A stretch of 8,003 nucleotides of DNA, taken from contig VSPG01000070.1 in assembly GCA_009775265.1 (NCBI GenBank), forward strand, positions 1 to 8,003, read 5' to 3'. Each line of letters begins with the position of its first letter. The first letter of the stretch is position 1. Made by a program: the position numbers and the translations under genes. Under the pieces are notes generated by a model. That model made no database searches. It worked only from the letters and a program-made list of their open reading frames with translations, and was not told the DNA's origin. Below, piece by piece: positions 1 to 5,825 of this stretch. This DNA is from Muribaculaceae bacterium (lineage in GTDB: Bacteria > Bacteroidota > Bacteroidia > Bacteroidales > Muribaculaceae).

Positions 1-22
1 GCCTAAAAATCTTTTACAACAA

Positions 23-35
23 ATTGAATTTCAAT
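23..35. promoter_or_regulatory. Short inverted repeat upstream of the first small operon
   Basis: The arms ATTGAA and TTCAAT flank a single T in the AT-rich leader, about 40 bp before the first start codon. It could be an operator for the two small genes that follow. No TAnnTTTG box is visible on the plus strand in positions 1-73, so the promoter may lie to the left of the window. A dyad this short and AT-rich can arise by chance. Confidence 0.22.
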
Positions 36-73
36 GATTTCAAAGTACTCTTATGATTTTTTAGTGGACACTA

Positions 74-271
74 ATGAATCGAAATCAACAAGTGGGTTAC
101 GGATACAACCATGAGGTTCACAAATCATGGTGTTCTCATAGACCCTTGCCTGCAAATCAAATAGATCTGGGCTACTGCTACTCTGATGAGGAAGCTCTTA
201 GAAAAGCCAAACAGCATTATTCGGACGCAGATGGTTGCGCTTACTGCTGCCCCTCAATCCATAAAGGCTGA
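74..271 (+). CDS. Small Cys-rich hypothetical protein (65 aa)
   Basis: This is a complete 65-residue ORF that I cannot assign to a named family. It has cysteines at 20, 35, 55, 58 and 59 and histidines at 16, 22 and 63, including a CxxCC cluster near the C-terminus, so it could bind a metal such as zinc. No signal peptide or membrane segment is seen. The ATG follows an AT-rich leader, as is usual in Bacteroidota. Its TGA is only 5 nt before the next start, so the two genes are probably co-transcribed. Base composition is moderate, unlike the GC-rich phage block further right. The function is unknown; an accessory role on a mobile element is inferred from the nearby recombinase remnant. Confidence 0.6.
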   Translation: MNRNQQVGYGYNHEVHKSWCSHRPLPANQIDLGYCYSDEEALRKAKQHYSDADGCAYCCPSIHKG

Positions 272-276
272 TAACC

Positions 277-498
277 ATGGGAAAGAATCAGCATGTAGTT
301 CCGAATAATGGGAGATGGAGTGTAAGAGGTGCTGGGAACACTCGTGTTACCCAGACATTTGACACTCAGCGTGAAGCAATAGCCCGAGCAAGAGAGATTG
401 CTATTAATCAGCAGTCGGAAATGTTTATCCACAATCGTCAAGGTCAGTTCCGTGACAGGAATAGTTACGGGAATGATCCATATCCACCTAAGGGATAA
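277..498 (+). CDS. DUF2188 family protein (73 aa)
   Basis: This 73-residue protein matches the DUF2188 pattern as I know it. It has an N-terminal HVVPNNGRWSVRGAGN strand region (residues 6-21), then a helix with A-I-A-R-A-R-E-I-A (about 34-42), then the strand S-E-M-F-I-H (about 47-52), and ends with SYGNDPYPPKG. DUF2188 proteins are small stand-alone proteins of unknown function that turn up in many bacteria and mobile regions. The length fits a complete single domain. It lies 5 nt after the Cys-rich gene and just before a strong hairpin terminator, so it is the last gene of a two-gene unit. The fold and family call are fairly secure; any role is unknown. Confidence 0.82.
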   Translation: MGKNQHVVPNNGRWSVRGAGNTRVTQTFDTQREAIARAREIAINQQSEMFIHNRQGQFRDRNSYGNDPYPPKG

Positions 499-518
499 TT
501 GACGATTACCCTCTATAC

Positions 519-557
519 AAATGGGATGCCTTCTCGCAGAAGATTGCATCCCATTTT
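519..557 (+). terminator. Strong hairpin terminator after the DUF2188 gene
   Basis: A perfect 11-bp stem (AAATGGGATGC at 519-529 with GCATCCCATTT at 546-556) encloses a second 5-bp stem (CTTCT 530-534 with AGAAG 538-542, loop CGC). A T-rich tail TTTTCTTT follows. It sits 20 bp after the DUF2188 stop codon. The A-rich left arm means it could also act on minus-strand transcripts coming from the recombinase remnant. Confidence 0.8.
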
Positions 558-563
558 CTTTGA

Positions 564-613
564 TTCAGTTCGGGCACTATATATATGCCCGCTGAACTGA
601 ACCTATGTATAGG
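564..613. repeat. Paired inverted repeats beside the recombinase 3' end
   Basis: A large dyad pairs TTCAGTTC (564-571) with GAACTGAA (594-601) and GGGCA (572-576) with TGCCC (586-590). It has a 3-nt bulge and an AT-rich loop. Directly after it is the palindrome CCTAT-GT-ATAGG (602-613). Neither has a T-tract in the right place, so a simple terminator is unlikely. The position 20-70 bp from the recombinase stop would suit a recombination or protein-binding site. That role is inference. Confidence 0.55.
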
Positions 614-631
614 GGCTGGGGAAAAGAGAAA

Positions 632-1309
632 TCAGTCAAGAAGATTGACAAGTTCCTTCTTCATATCTTCGTCGATGTCTCGGTAGCGGGCGAAGGCTTT
701 GCTGCCTTCCTTGTGGCCGCTGAGTGAGCCGACGAGATTAGGGCCTTTGACTTTCTTGTAGAGGTTCCCGATGAAGGTGCGTCGTGCCAAGTGGCTGCTG
801 GCTATTTCATTCAGCGGGAGTTTCTCTTCTGCTCCGGTTGTAGGATTGAGGACAGTCACCATGCGATTGACTCCGCAGGTCGTGAATATCTTTTTGATGG
901 CCACGTTATATTTCTGCGAACTGATGAAGGGAAACAGTTTGCCGTTCAAGTCATCGCGTCCGGCATACTTGGCGACGAGGGCTTGAGCTCTTGCGTTTAG
1001 TGGCACTCTGACAACCTGCGGACGTTCGCCCTTTGTCTTCTGAGGCATATACTCGATGGCTCCATTGATGATACTTGCCGGAGTCATTGCCATGAGGTCA
1101 GACACGCGGCATCCGATAAGACATTGAAAGATGAATATGTCGCGCTGTGCCTCTAATGACGGGGTTGCCGAAAGGTCATAGTCTGCTATCCGGTCACGCT
1201 CTTTGAGGGTGATGTAATAGGGAGTGCCATACACTTCGGTTGTTTTGCCGTTGTATTTGGCAAATGGGTCGTTTGTTGTCAACTCTTGGTCGCGGCACCA
1301 GCGATACAT
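632..1309 (-). pseudogene. Tyrosine recombinase/integrase, catalytic domain only (5'-truncated)
   Basis: The 225 residues form the catalytic domain of a phage-integrase-type tyrosine recombinase. Visible catalytic positions are Arg68 (GCRVSDL), a beta-hairpin Lys (K91 or K93 in QKTKGE), His173 and Arg176 (HLAR), His199 (SGHK) and the nucleophile Tyr209 (ARYRDID). Bacteroidota members usually have about 380-420 residues, with an arm-binding domain and a SAM-like core-binding domain ahead of this part. Here only the last piece of the core-binding domain (MYRWCRDQELTTNDPF) remains. In frame upstream there are eight unrelated codons and then a TAG at 1334-1336, and no N-terminal half is seen in other frames. 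The gene is therefore most likely a deletion remnant unable to recombine alone. A short functional recombinase is possible but less likely. Confidence 0.85.
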
Positions 1310-1366
1310 GGATAACGGCCACGTGTTCCGCCACTATTGAGGCTCGACAGCCTTCCAACCTCTCCG

Positions 1367-1391
1367 GGGTCGGCGAAAGCCGGCCCTTTTT
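1367..1391 (+). terminator. GNRA-loop rho-independent terminator
   Basis: An 8-bp stem (GGGTCGGC 1367-1374 with GCCGGCCC 1379-1386, one G-T wobble) closes on a GAAA tetraloop and is followed by TTTTT (1387-1391). This is a textbook plus-strand terminator. No plus-strand gene precedes it in the window: the opposite-strand recombinase remnant ends 57 bp to the left. It is probably the tail of a transcription unit whose body was replaced when the mobile DNA arrived. Confidence 0.8.
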
Positions 1392-1466
1392 CAGTTGGTC
1401 ATTTAAGGTAAAAGTGGCGTTTAAGAGCTGTTTAACAAACTTTTTCGCCGATTTTTACGTTTTAAT

Positions 1467-1497
1467 TTTGAAGATAGCAAAAAAGGTATTACCTTTG
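1467..1497 (+). promoter_or_regulatory. Consensus Bacteroidota promoter (TTTG-N19-TACCTTTG)
   Basis: TTTG at 1467-1470 and TACCTTTG at 1490-1497 are separated by exactly 19 nt. This matches the Bacteroidota vegetative sigma-factor consensus TTTG-N19-TAnnTTTG without a mismatch. Transcription should start near 1502-1505. No plus-strand protein gene follows; only the folded candidate RNA ending in a T-tract lies downstream. Confidence 0.78.
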
Positions 1498-1503
1498 CAT
1501 CAG

Positions 1504-1583
1504 AAAAAATATCCTGTCGTAACTGAACGGCTACGTGAAAAGTGCGTAGCTCACAAGTGTAGGTTGCGCAGGACTATTTTTTT
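1504..1583 (+). ncRNA. Candidate small structured RNA (about 80 nt)
   Basis: The stretch begins just after a perfect promoter and ends in seven Ts (1577-1583). Its ends pair: 1504-1511 with 1575-1582 (A6TA/TAT6), CCTG 1513-1516 with CAGG 1569-1572, and CGTAAC 1518-1523 with GTTGCG 1563-1568 (one wobble). Inside is a perfect hairpin, GCTACG 1530-1535 with CGTAGC 1545-1550. I do not recognise a named RNA family. The 3' tail overlaps the last codons of the convergent DUF3800 gene. Because A6 flanks the left side, the same element could instead be a bidirectional terminator for DUF3800, or a leader left by a lost gene. The structure is seen in the sequence; the role is inferred. Confidence 0.5.
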
Positions 1584-2395
1584 GCCCTTTTGGTTCGTGT
1601 CAAGTTGCGTGTATGGTGTTTGGCCTTGAAGCTCCAATGCCTGTAAATTTGGAACCACCTATCGCTATCCTCTTTTATTGGGGTGCTGATGCCAATATTG
1701 AAATCCGGGTAAATCTCTCGGATTTTGCTGTTTATATACTTATATAGCTTCAATTTCAATATAGTACGCTTTCCCGGACGTTCTTCTCCGTCAGATTTCA
1801 GCTTATCCTTTTCATTAAGTTTGAAGCATATCGCCCCAAGTATTACATCCATAAATTGAAGTGGTAGATGTGATTTTGAATCCACCTCTGATATACCTTT
1901 ATCTACAAACCTAATACCTTTTGCCTTAAAGTCAGCATCGTTATTCAATCCGTAAAGGTGTTGAACAAAGTTCAGTTTATCTTCTTGACTTAACGGAATT
2001 TCATCAAGATATAGGCGTATGCCTTCTTTATCTTCTGCGAATACAAGACCAAAGGCATACTTGATAAATTGGTAATACAATATAGGATATTCCTCTTTGC
2101 GTTTCTCTGCCGTAAGCTCCGGCTCATATTGATTATGGCGAAAGAATATCCTGATTTTTAGCAATCCCTCCTTACCCATTTCAAAAAGTTCGTCAACAAG
2201 ACGAACATATTTATCGTAATGGTAGGCATTTACTTTCTGCCATTTTATTTCATCTACAATATTTAACTCTGTCTTAATAGCCTCCATTCTACGTAGCACT
2301 TCCTCCCGGTGCTGTGATTGTACCAGTATGCCCCCGTAAAAATTGGAGTAATATGTGCCGTGCTTATCGCTTTCGTCGAGCCAAATATGTATCAT
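1574..2395 (-). CDS. DUF3800 domain protein (273 aa), RNase H-like fold expected
   Basis: The N-terminus IWLDES (Asp7, Glu8) followed by a short strand with GG (21-22) is the opening signature of DUF3800. The motif EIKWQKV (49-55) and later acidic positions Asp131 (YLDEI) and Asp183 (FMDVILGA) fit the acidic cluster of that family. DUF3800 is thought to have an RNase H-like fold, and its members often sit in prophages and defence-type islands, with no settled activity. The length is normal, so the gene looks intact. The ATG at 2395 lies 20 bp after a TAnnTTTG box. The gene is distinctly AT-rich next to the GC-rich phage genes and diverges from them, marking it as cargo. The 3' end overlaps a T-tailed RNA element. 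A nuclease-like phage-exclusion role is inference. Confidence 0.82.
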   Translation of the reverse strand: MIHIWLDESDKHGTYYSNFYGGILVQSQHREEVLRRMEAIKTELNIVDEIKWQKVNAYHYDKYVRLVDELFEMGKEGLLKIRIFFRHNQYEPELTAEKRKEEYPILYYQFIKYAFGLVFAEDKEGIRLYLDEIPLSQEDKLNFVQHLYGLNNDADFKAKGIRFVDKGISEVDSKSHLPLQFMDVILGAICFKLNEKDKLKSDGEERPGKRTILKLKLYKYINSKIREIYPDFNIGISTPIKEDSDRWFQIYRHWSFKAKHHTRNLTRTKRAKK

Positions 2396-2415
2396 TTCAT
2401 TTTTATTTCAAAGTA

Positions 2416-2423
2416 CAAAGTTA
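2416..2423 (-). promoter_or_regulatory. -7 box for the DUF3800 gene
   Basis: Read on the minus strand this is TAACTTTG, a full match to TAnnTTTG, 20 bp before the DUF3800 ATG. A TTTG box at the usual 19-nt distance is not present, so the promoter is partial. The implied leader is only about 10-15 nt. Confidence 0.5.
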
Positions 2424-2442
2424 CGAAATTATCGTGAATTTC

Positions 2443-2480
2443 AGTGTCTTTTACCCCGCTTATTTATAGCGGTACTTTTG
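2443..2480 (+). promoter_or_regulatory. Phage operon promoter P1 with dyad in the spacer
   Basis: TACTTTTG (2473-2480) fits TAnnTTTG and lies 20 bp before the head-protease ATG. The upstream element is GTGTCTTTTA (2443-2452) rather than a clean TTTG. Between the boxes is the dyad CCGCT (2455-2459) and AGCGG (2468-2472), which would place a bound repressor or activator across the promoter. A near-identical arrangement precedes the second phage operon at 6378-6414. Confidence 0.6.
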
Positions 2481-2500
2481 TGGCAAAGCAAGATTAAGCT

Positions 2501-3544
2501 ATGCCACAGCCAAAATACAACCTACATCTGAAAGGCTTCGTCGGGGGATACGACTTCGACCGCGATTATGTGGACTACATACTCGCCAAGAACCCCGGCA
2601 AGCCTGTGAACGTGCTGATTGACAGCACAGGCGGCTCACTCGCCACCGCGCTCTCCATTTCATCCGCCTTCAAGCGGCACGGCGACGTGTCGGTGCATTT
2701 CGTCGGCATGAACGCCTCCGCAGCCACTATCGCCTCGCTCGGTGCCCGGCACGTCAGCATCGACACCGCCGCCTGGTACCTCGTGCATAAATGCTCAAAC
2801 GAGTTTTTCAAGTGGTCGAGCCTGAATGCCGACCAGATGGCCGACCTCATTTCTGCCCTTGAAAAGCAGAAATCCGACCTCGACAAACTCGATGCCGGAG
2901 TTGCCGCCATGTATGCCGCCAAATGTCGCAAAGACCCCAAAGCCTTGCTCGACCTTATGAAAGTGGGCGGCTGGCTCTCGGCGAAAGAAGCCCTCGAATG
3001 GGGTTTTGTCGACGAGATCACCGACGAGCCGGAGGACACCGCCCCAAAACTCACCGACGCCACCGCCTCGGCTATGGCCGCCGGTATGCCTATCCCCAAT
3101 GTGCCGGTGGCCGACCGCGAGAGTGCTATCGGAAAATTCTTCGCCGCTATCGCCGCAATGTTCCGCCCCGGAGCCGCCACGACACCCGAAATTTCAAACC
3201 AATCAAATACTCCCCAAATGTCAACAATCATCCTCCCGGCACTTTGCGCCGCGCTCGCTCTCGAATCCGTCGAGCTTTCCGGCGACAAGCCCACCGCAAG
3301 CCTCTCCGTGGAGCAGCTTGCCAAAATCGACAAGGCTCTTACAGGCAACGCCGCAGACATCAAGGCCAAAGACACCGAAATAGCCAATCTCAAAGCGCGT
3401 GTGGCCGAACTCGAAAAGAAGCCCGCCGAAACCACTTCGGCTATCGTCAGCGACGGCCAACAGCCCGACAAGCCCGAAACGCCGATGGACGCTTTTTCCG
3501 CATCGGTGCGCCGCGCCCGCGAGATCTACGACCTTCTGCCGTAA
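2501..3544 (+). CDS. ClpP-like phage head maturation protease with scaffold-like tail (347 aa)
   Basis: Residues about 5-175 form a ClpP-fold serine protease. Visible features are strand NVLIDSTGGSL (37-47) with the oxyanion-type GG, nucleophile Ser73 in GMNASAAT, His96 in YLVHK, and the closing WLSAKEALEWGFVDEI (158-173). Asp151 is a candidate third residue, not certain. Such proteases trim scaffold and capsid proteins during prohead assembly. After a Pro/Ala/Thr-rich linker (about 175-239) comes a region with a predicted coiled coil (about 275-306), fitting an internal scaffold. The total length suits a fused protease-scaffold. It is first in the operon behind P1 and 47 bp before the major capsid gene, the expected order. 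The linker holds an AT-rich patch just before Met240, suggesting an internal start. Confidence 0.88.
   Translation: MPQPKYNLHLKGFVGGYDFDRDYVDYILAKNPGKPVNVLIDSTGGSLATALSISSAFKRHGDVSVHFVGMNASAATIASLGARHVSIDTAAWYLVHKCSNEFFKWSSLNADQMADLISALEKQKSDLDKLDAGVAAMYAAKCRKDPKALLDLMKVGGWLSAKEALEWGFVDEITDEPEDTAPKLTDATASAMAAGMPIPNVPVADRESAIGKFFAAIAAMFRPGAATTPEISNQSNTPQMSTIILPALCAALALESVELSGDKPTASLSVEQLAKIDKALTGNAADIKAKDTEIANLKARVAELEKKPAETTSAIVSDGQQPDKPETPMDAFSASVRRAREIYDLLP
3218..3544 (+). CDS. Nested in-frame scaffold protein from an internal start (108 aa, predicted)
   Basis: Met240 of the protease ORF is preceded by about 30 nt (3189-3217) that are A-rich and T-rich with few Gs, sharply unlike the GC-rich coding around them. 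They resemble the leader before the capsid gene (3568-3591). Bacteroidota initiate at AT-rich, unstructured leaders, so an internal start is plausible. The product would be the scaffold portion alone, with a helix and coiled coil (about residues 38-67) and a helical C-terminus (DAFSASVRRAREIYDLLP). In-frame protease/scaffold overlap is known from lambda C/Nu3. It is not proven here, and the AT-rich patch could simply code a flexible linker. Confidence 0.45.
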   Translation: MSTIILPALCAALALESVELSGDKPTASLSVEQLAKIDKALTGNAADIKAKDTEIANLKARVAELEKKPAETTSAIVSDGQQPDKPETPMDAFSASVRRAREIYDLLP

Positions 3545-3591
3545 GCTCGCCGCCGCCAATCCTCCCTCATTAACCAAAATTCAAACACATT

Positions 3592-4566
3592 ATGCCCGAT
3601 TTACTCCACTCAATCCAAATCACCGACCCCGATTATGAAAGGGCGGCTACCACTTGGAAAAGCGACTTCCTTCTCATGCCGCTTTTCGCCTGTGAGGAAG
3701 CCCTGAAATATATGCAGGGGATGCCCGGCGTAACCACGCCCACGAAGCTGCCCTCCGTCGAGGGCGCAGGGCAGTTCGCACCGTACCGCCGCGACCGCCG
3801 CAGCGCGTCGGCCACTAAGGTAGGCTACCGCGAAATAACCTCGTACCTCGGCAACGTGCGCGAGGACTTCGAGCCTCTGGAAATCATACAAACGCTTTTA
3901 GGCCGCGGCACCGCCACTCTGGGCGATGCGCAGATGCAGGCTCCCTCGGCGCGCCTCGTGATCGCCGCCGTCATGCGCTCGCTCGGACACCATCTGCACG
4001 AGGTTCTTTTTACCGCCAGACGCAATCCCGACGGCGACTCCACCGCCGACCTGTTCGACGGATGGGGAACAATCCTCGACCGCGAAATGGCTGAGGGCAA
4101 TATCTCCGTGGCGAAAAACAACCTCATAGAGCTTACTGAGGCCATCGACGGCACAAACGCCGTCGACGTGGCAAAGGAGGTCGAGCGCAGCTGCGACCCC
4201 CATCTGCGCAAGCAGCACAAGTTCCTGTTCTGCGACCCCGGCTTTGCGGACAGCTACAACGACGCCTACCTTGTTACGCACAATGCCGTACCCTATAACA
4301 AGAAGTACGAGCAGCCCATCGTCGAGGGCAGCTTCAACAAGACCACGATCGTGCCGCTCGACTGCCTCGCCGGAACGGACAAGTATATAGTCACTCCCGG
4401 CTCGAATATGCTCTACGCCTACGACAATATGTCAGACCTTACCCGTATGGAGGTGAAGCGTTGGGAGCCGTGGGCCATGACTATTGCCGCCGCTATGTTC
4501 TTCGGCACCCAGTTCCGAAGCATCGACCGCCGTTTTCTTAAAGTTGTCAAACTCAAATCCGCTTAA
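3592..4566 (+). CDS. Phage major capsid protein, HK97-fold type (324 aa)
   Basis: The position directly after the protease-scaffold gene and the length of 324 residues fit a HK97-like major capsid protein. In the sequence, a helical N-terminus (about 12-42) leads to an extended Gly/Pro-rich part (43-80) that could be the N-arm and E-loop. The C-terminal half has FLFCDPGFADSY (211-222), YNKKYEQPIVEGSF (235-248) and GTDKYIVTPGSNMLYAYDN (261-279), a pattern I associate with capsid P- and A-domain strands in Bacteroidota phages. It ends with basic strands (DRRFLKVVKL). The ATG follows a 47-bp AT-rich leader suited to high translation. The next gene begins 2 nt after its stop. The capsid role rests mainly on context and overall look, not on a catalytic motif. 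Confidence 0.75.
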   Translation: MPDLLHSIQITDPDYERAATTWKSDFLLMPLFACEEALKYMQGMPGVTTPTKLPSVEGAGQFAPYRRDRRSASATKVGYREITSYLGNVREDFEPLEIIQTLLGRGTATLGDAQMQAPSARLVIAAVMRSLGHHLHEVLFTARRNPDGDSTADLFDGWGTILDREMAEGNISVAKNNLIELTEAIDGTNAVDVAKEVERSCDPHLRKQHKFLFCDPGFADSYNDAYLVTHNAVPYNKKYEQPIVEGSFNKTTIVPLDCLAGTDKYIVTPGSNMLYAYDNMSDLTRMEVKRWEPWAMTIAAAMFFGTQFRSIDRRFLKVVKLKSA

Positions 4567-4568
4567 CT

Positions 4569-5153
4569 ATGGCTACCGCATCTTCCTCCTGCCTCAATAT
4601 CCAAAAGAGCCTCGCATGGTGCCAGGGTACCCCCGAATACGCCGGTGTGCGCCGCCGCATCTACTATCTCGCCAAGAGCGAGATAGTGGCGTGGCCGCTG
4701 CTGGAGCGCGACGCCAACGGCATACGCGCCATTTCCGCCAAGTACAAGGGCGACTTCACTCTGAAAGCCGATGCAAAGTGGAAATACATCGACATACTGC
4801 CCGACAAATCGCAGCTTACTTCCGAACCGCAGGGCGAGCTACCCAGTCAGACGCAGCTGAACAAGCTCGTGGCGGTCCACCCCGGCGTGGGCGCGGAGGC
4901 TTCCGCCGCCGCAGCCTATCTCAACAACTCCGACAATGTTTTTATCATTCAGGACATGAACGACAAATACCGCGTTGTCGGTTGCGACAAGTGGCTCACC
5001 AAAACCACCGTGAACCAGGACAACGGACAGGGCGCGTCGGGCACCACGTCCACGACTATCAACGTCGAGGCTTCCGACGAGGTACCCGCACCTTTCTACG
5101 ACGGCGAAATCGTTACCGAGGACGGCATCATCAATCCGTCGAAAGCAGCGTAA
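4569..5153 (+). CDS. Phage structural protein, possibly tail tube (194 aa)
   Basis: This gene begins 2 nt after the capsid stop and ends 3 nt before the next start, so the genes are transcribed together. The protein is beta-rich without membrane segments. Its strand NVFIIQDMNDKYRVVGCD (123-140) followed by Gly/Thr-rich turns (150-163) and STTINVEASDEVPAPFYDG (161-179) resembles the beta-sandwich layout of tail-tube or tube-like proteins, where a D-x-N-G-type hairpin precedes a final strand with P-x-P-x-Y. A head-completion or decoration protein is the main alternative. The phage origin is firm; the exact role is a guess. Confidence 0.55.
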   Translation: MATASSSCLNIQKSLAWCQGTPEYAGVRRRIYYLAKSEIVAWPLLERDANGIRAISAKYKGDFTLKADAKWKYIDILPDKSQLTSEPQGELPSQTQLNKLVAVHPGVGAEASAAAAYLNNSDNVFIIQDMNDKYRVVGCDKWLTKTTVNQDNGQGASGTTSTTINVEASDEVPAPFYDGEIVTEDGIINPSKAA

Positions 5154-5156
5154 CCT

Positions 5157-5825
5157 ATGGCCGACCCTTACGACGGCAGCGGCGCGGTCGATTTGAGCGG
5201 TGTTCTCTCGGAGATTCAACCGCCCATTTTGGAAACGCCGTCTGCCGCCGTTTTATCTGATTCTCTAAACTCTCGACCCTCAACTCTCGACTTATTTGCT
5301 GAAAAGAACCGCCAAAAATGGGCGCACAACGACGGCGCACGTTGCGACTTCCAAAGCCGCCCGATGCTTGCCTACCGCACTGGCTTATTCCTCCTCGCCG
5401 TTTGGAAACGCTCGGTCTACGGCAAGACCTTGACCGAGATCAAGGCCGACGATGCCATGATACCGAAAGTTGCCGAGGCCACCGCCGCGCTTGTCGCCGA
5501 AGTCCTCGGCAATAACCTCGCCGCCGGAGGCTGGGCGATAATCACCACTCCGAAACGCCGACACCTTCAGCGCAACTTCGCTTCGCTTGTCGCCGACCGC
5601 ATAGCCTCGATTCTCGGCATACCCTTTTATGAAGATGTCGCGCTCTGCCGCTCGATGCAGCGTGTGAACGCGACCTTTACAATGAATGTCTGCCCCTCGG
5701 AGCAGAATATTATAGTTTTCGATGATTTCGTAACAACCGGCCAGACGATGCTCTCGATGAAACGGCTATTTCAGCCGACAGACAAGAACCTCGTCTATAT
5801 CGCCGGAATCAACAACAAGGCCTAA
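5157..5825 (+). CDS. Phage-encoded phosphoribosyltransferase-like protein (222 aa)
   Basis: The C-terminal domain has the type I PRTase signature NIIVFDDFVTTGQTM (184-198), with the acidic pair D189-D190 and the TTG turn that hold the PRPP ribose-phosphate. Upstream are a strand IITTPKRRH (128-136), like the PPi loop region of ComF-type proteins, and the segment GIPFYEDVALCRSMQRV. The family transfers between a base and PRPP; no substrate can be named here. The first 60 residues are low in conserved look and include SLNSRPSTLD (36-45), encoded by a repeat shared with a second phage gene. It is last in the capsid operon; its stop overlaps the stop of the convergent accessory gene by 3 bases. 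ComF-like proteins recur in phage and mobile DNA, but a role in virion assembly is unproven. Confidence 0.7.
   Translation: MADPYDGSGAVDLSGVLSEIQPPILETPSAAVLSDSLNSRPSTLDLFAEKNRQKWAHNDGARCDFQSRPMLAYRTGLFLLAVWKRSVYGKTLTEIKADDAMIPKVAEATAALVAEVLGNNLAAGGWAIITTPKRRHLQRNFASLVADRIASILGIPFYEDVALCRSMQRVNATFTMNVCPSEQNIIVFDDFVTTGQTMLSMKRLFQPTDKNLVYIAGINNKA
5262..5293 (+). repeat. Heptanucleotide repeat inside the PRTase gene, copy 1
   Basis: About four 7-bp units close to CTCTCGA (variants CTCTAAA, CCCTCAA) follow in tandem. The 32-bp stretch differs at one position from 6728-6759 in the gene for a hypothetical phage protein. It is in frame and encodes SLNSRPSTLD, with no effect on the reading frame. 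Confidence 0.85.

Noticed and set aside
1315..1345. tRNA 3'-end-like sequence (TTCCGCCACTA) followed by a terminator, suggesting an attachment site in a tRNA gene
   Set aside because: No T-arm motif (GTTCGA) precedes it at the right distance, and no matching acceptor strand or anticodon arm is visible, so the likeness is too short to count.
1504..1583. Retron msr-msd RNA
   Set aside because: The paired ends are suggestive, but there is no reverse transcriptase next to it; the neighbour is a DUF3800 protein.
1240..1629. 129-codon plus-strand frame spanning recombinase, terminator and RNA region
   Set aside because: It runs through a strong terminator, a consensus promoter and the ends of two genes on the other strand; its protein has no recognisable order.
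2575..3471. 298-codon open frame antisense to the protease gene
   Set aside because: It lies entirely opposite a well-supported protease/scaffold gene, has Ala/Ser-rich low-information composition typical of the reverse of GC-rich coding DNA, and shows no domain.
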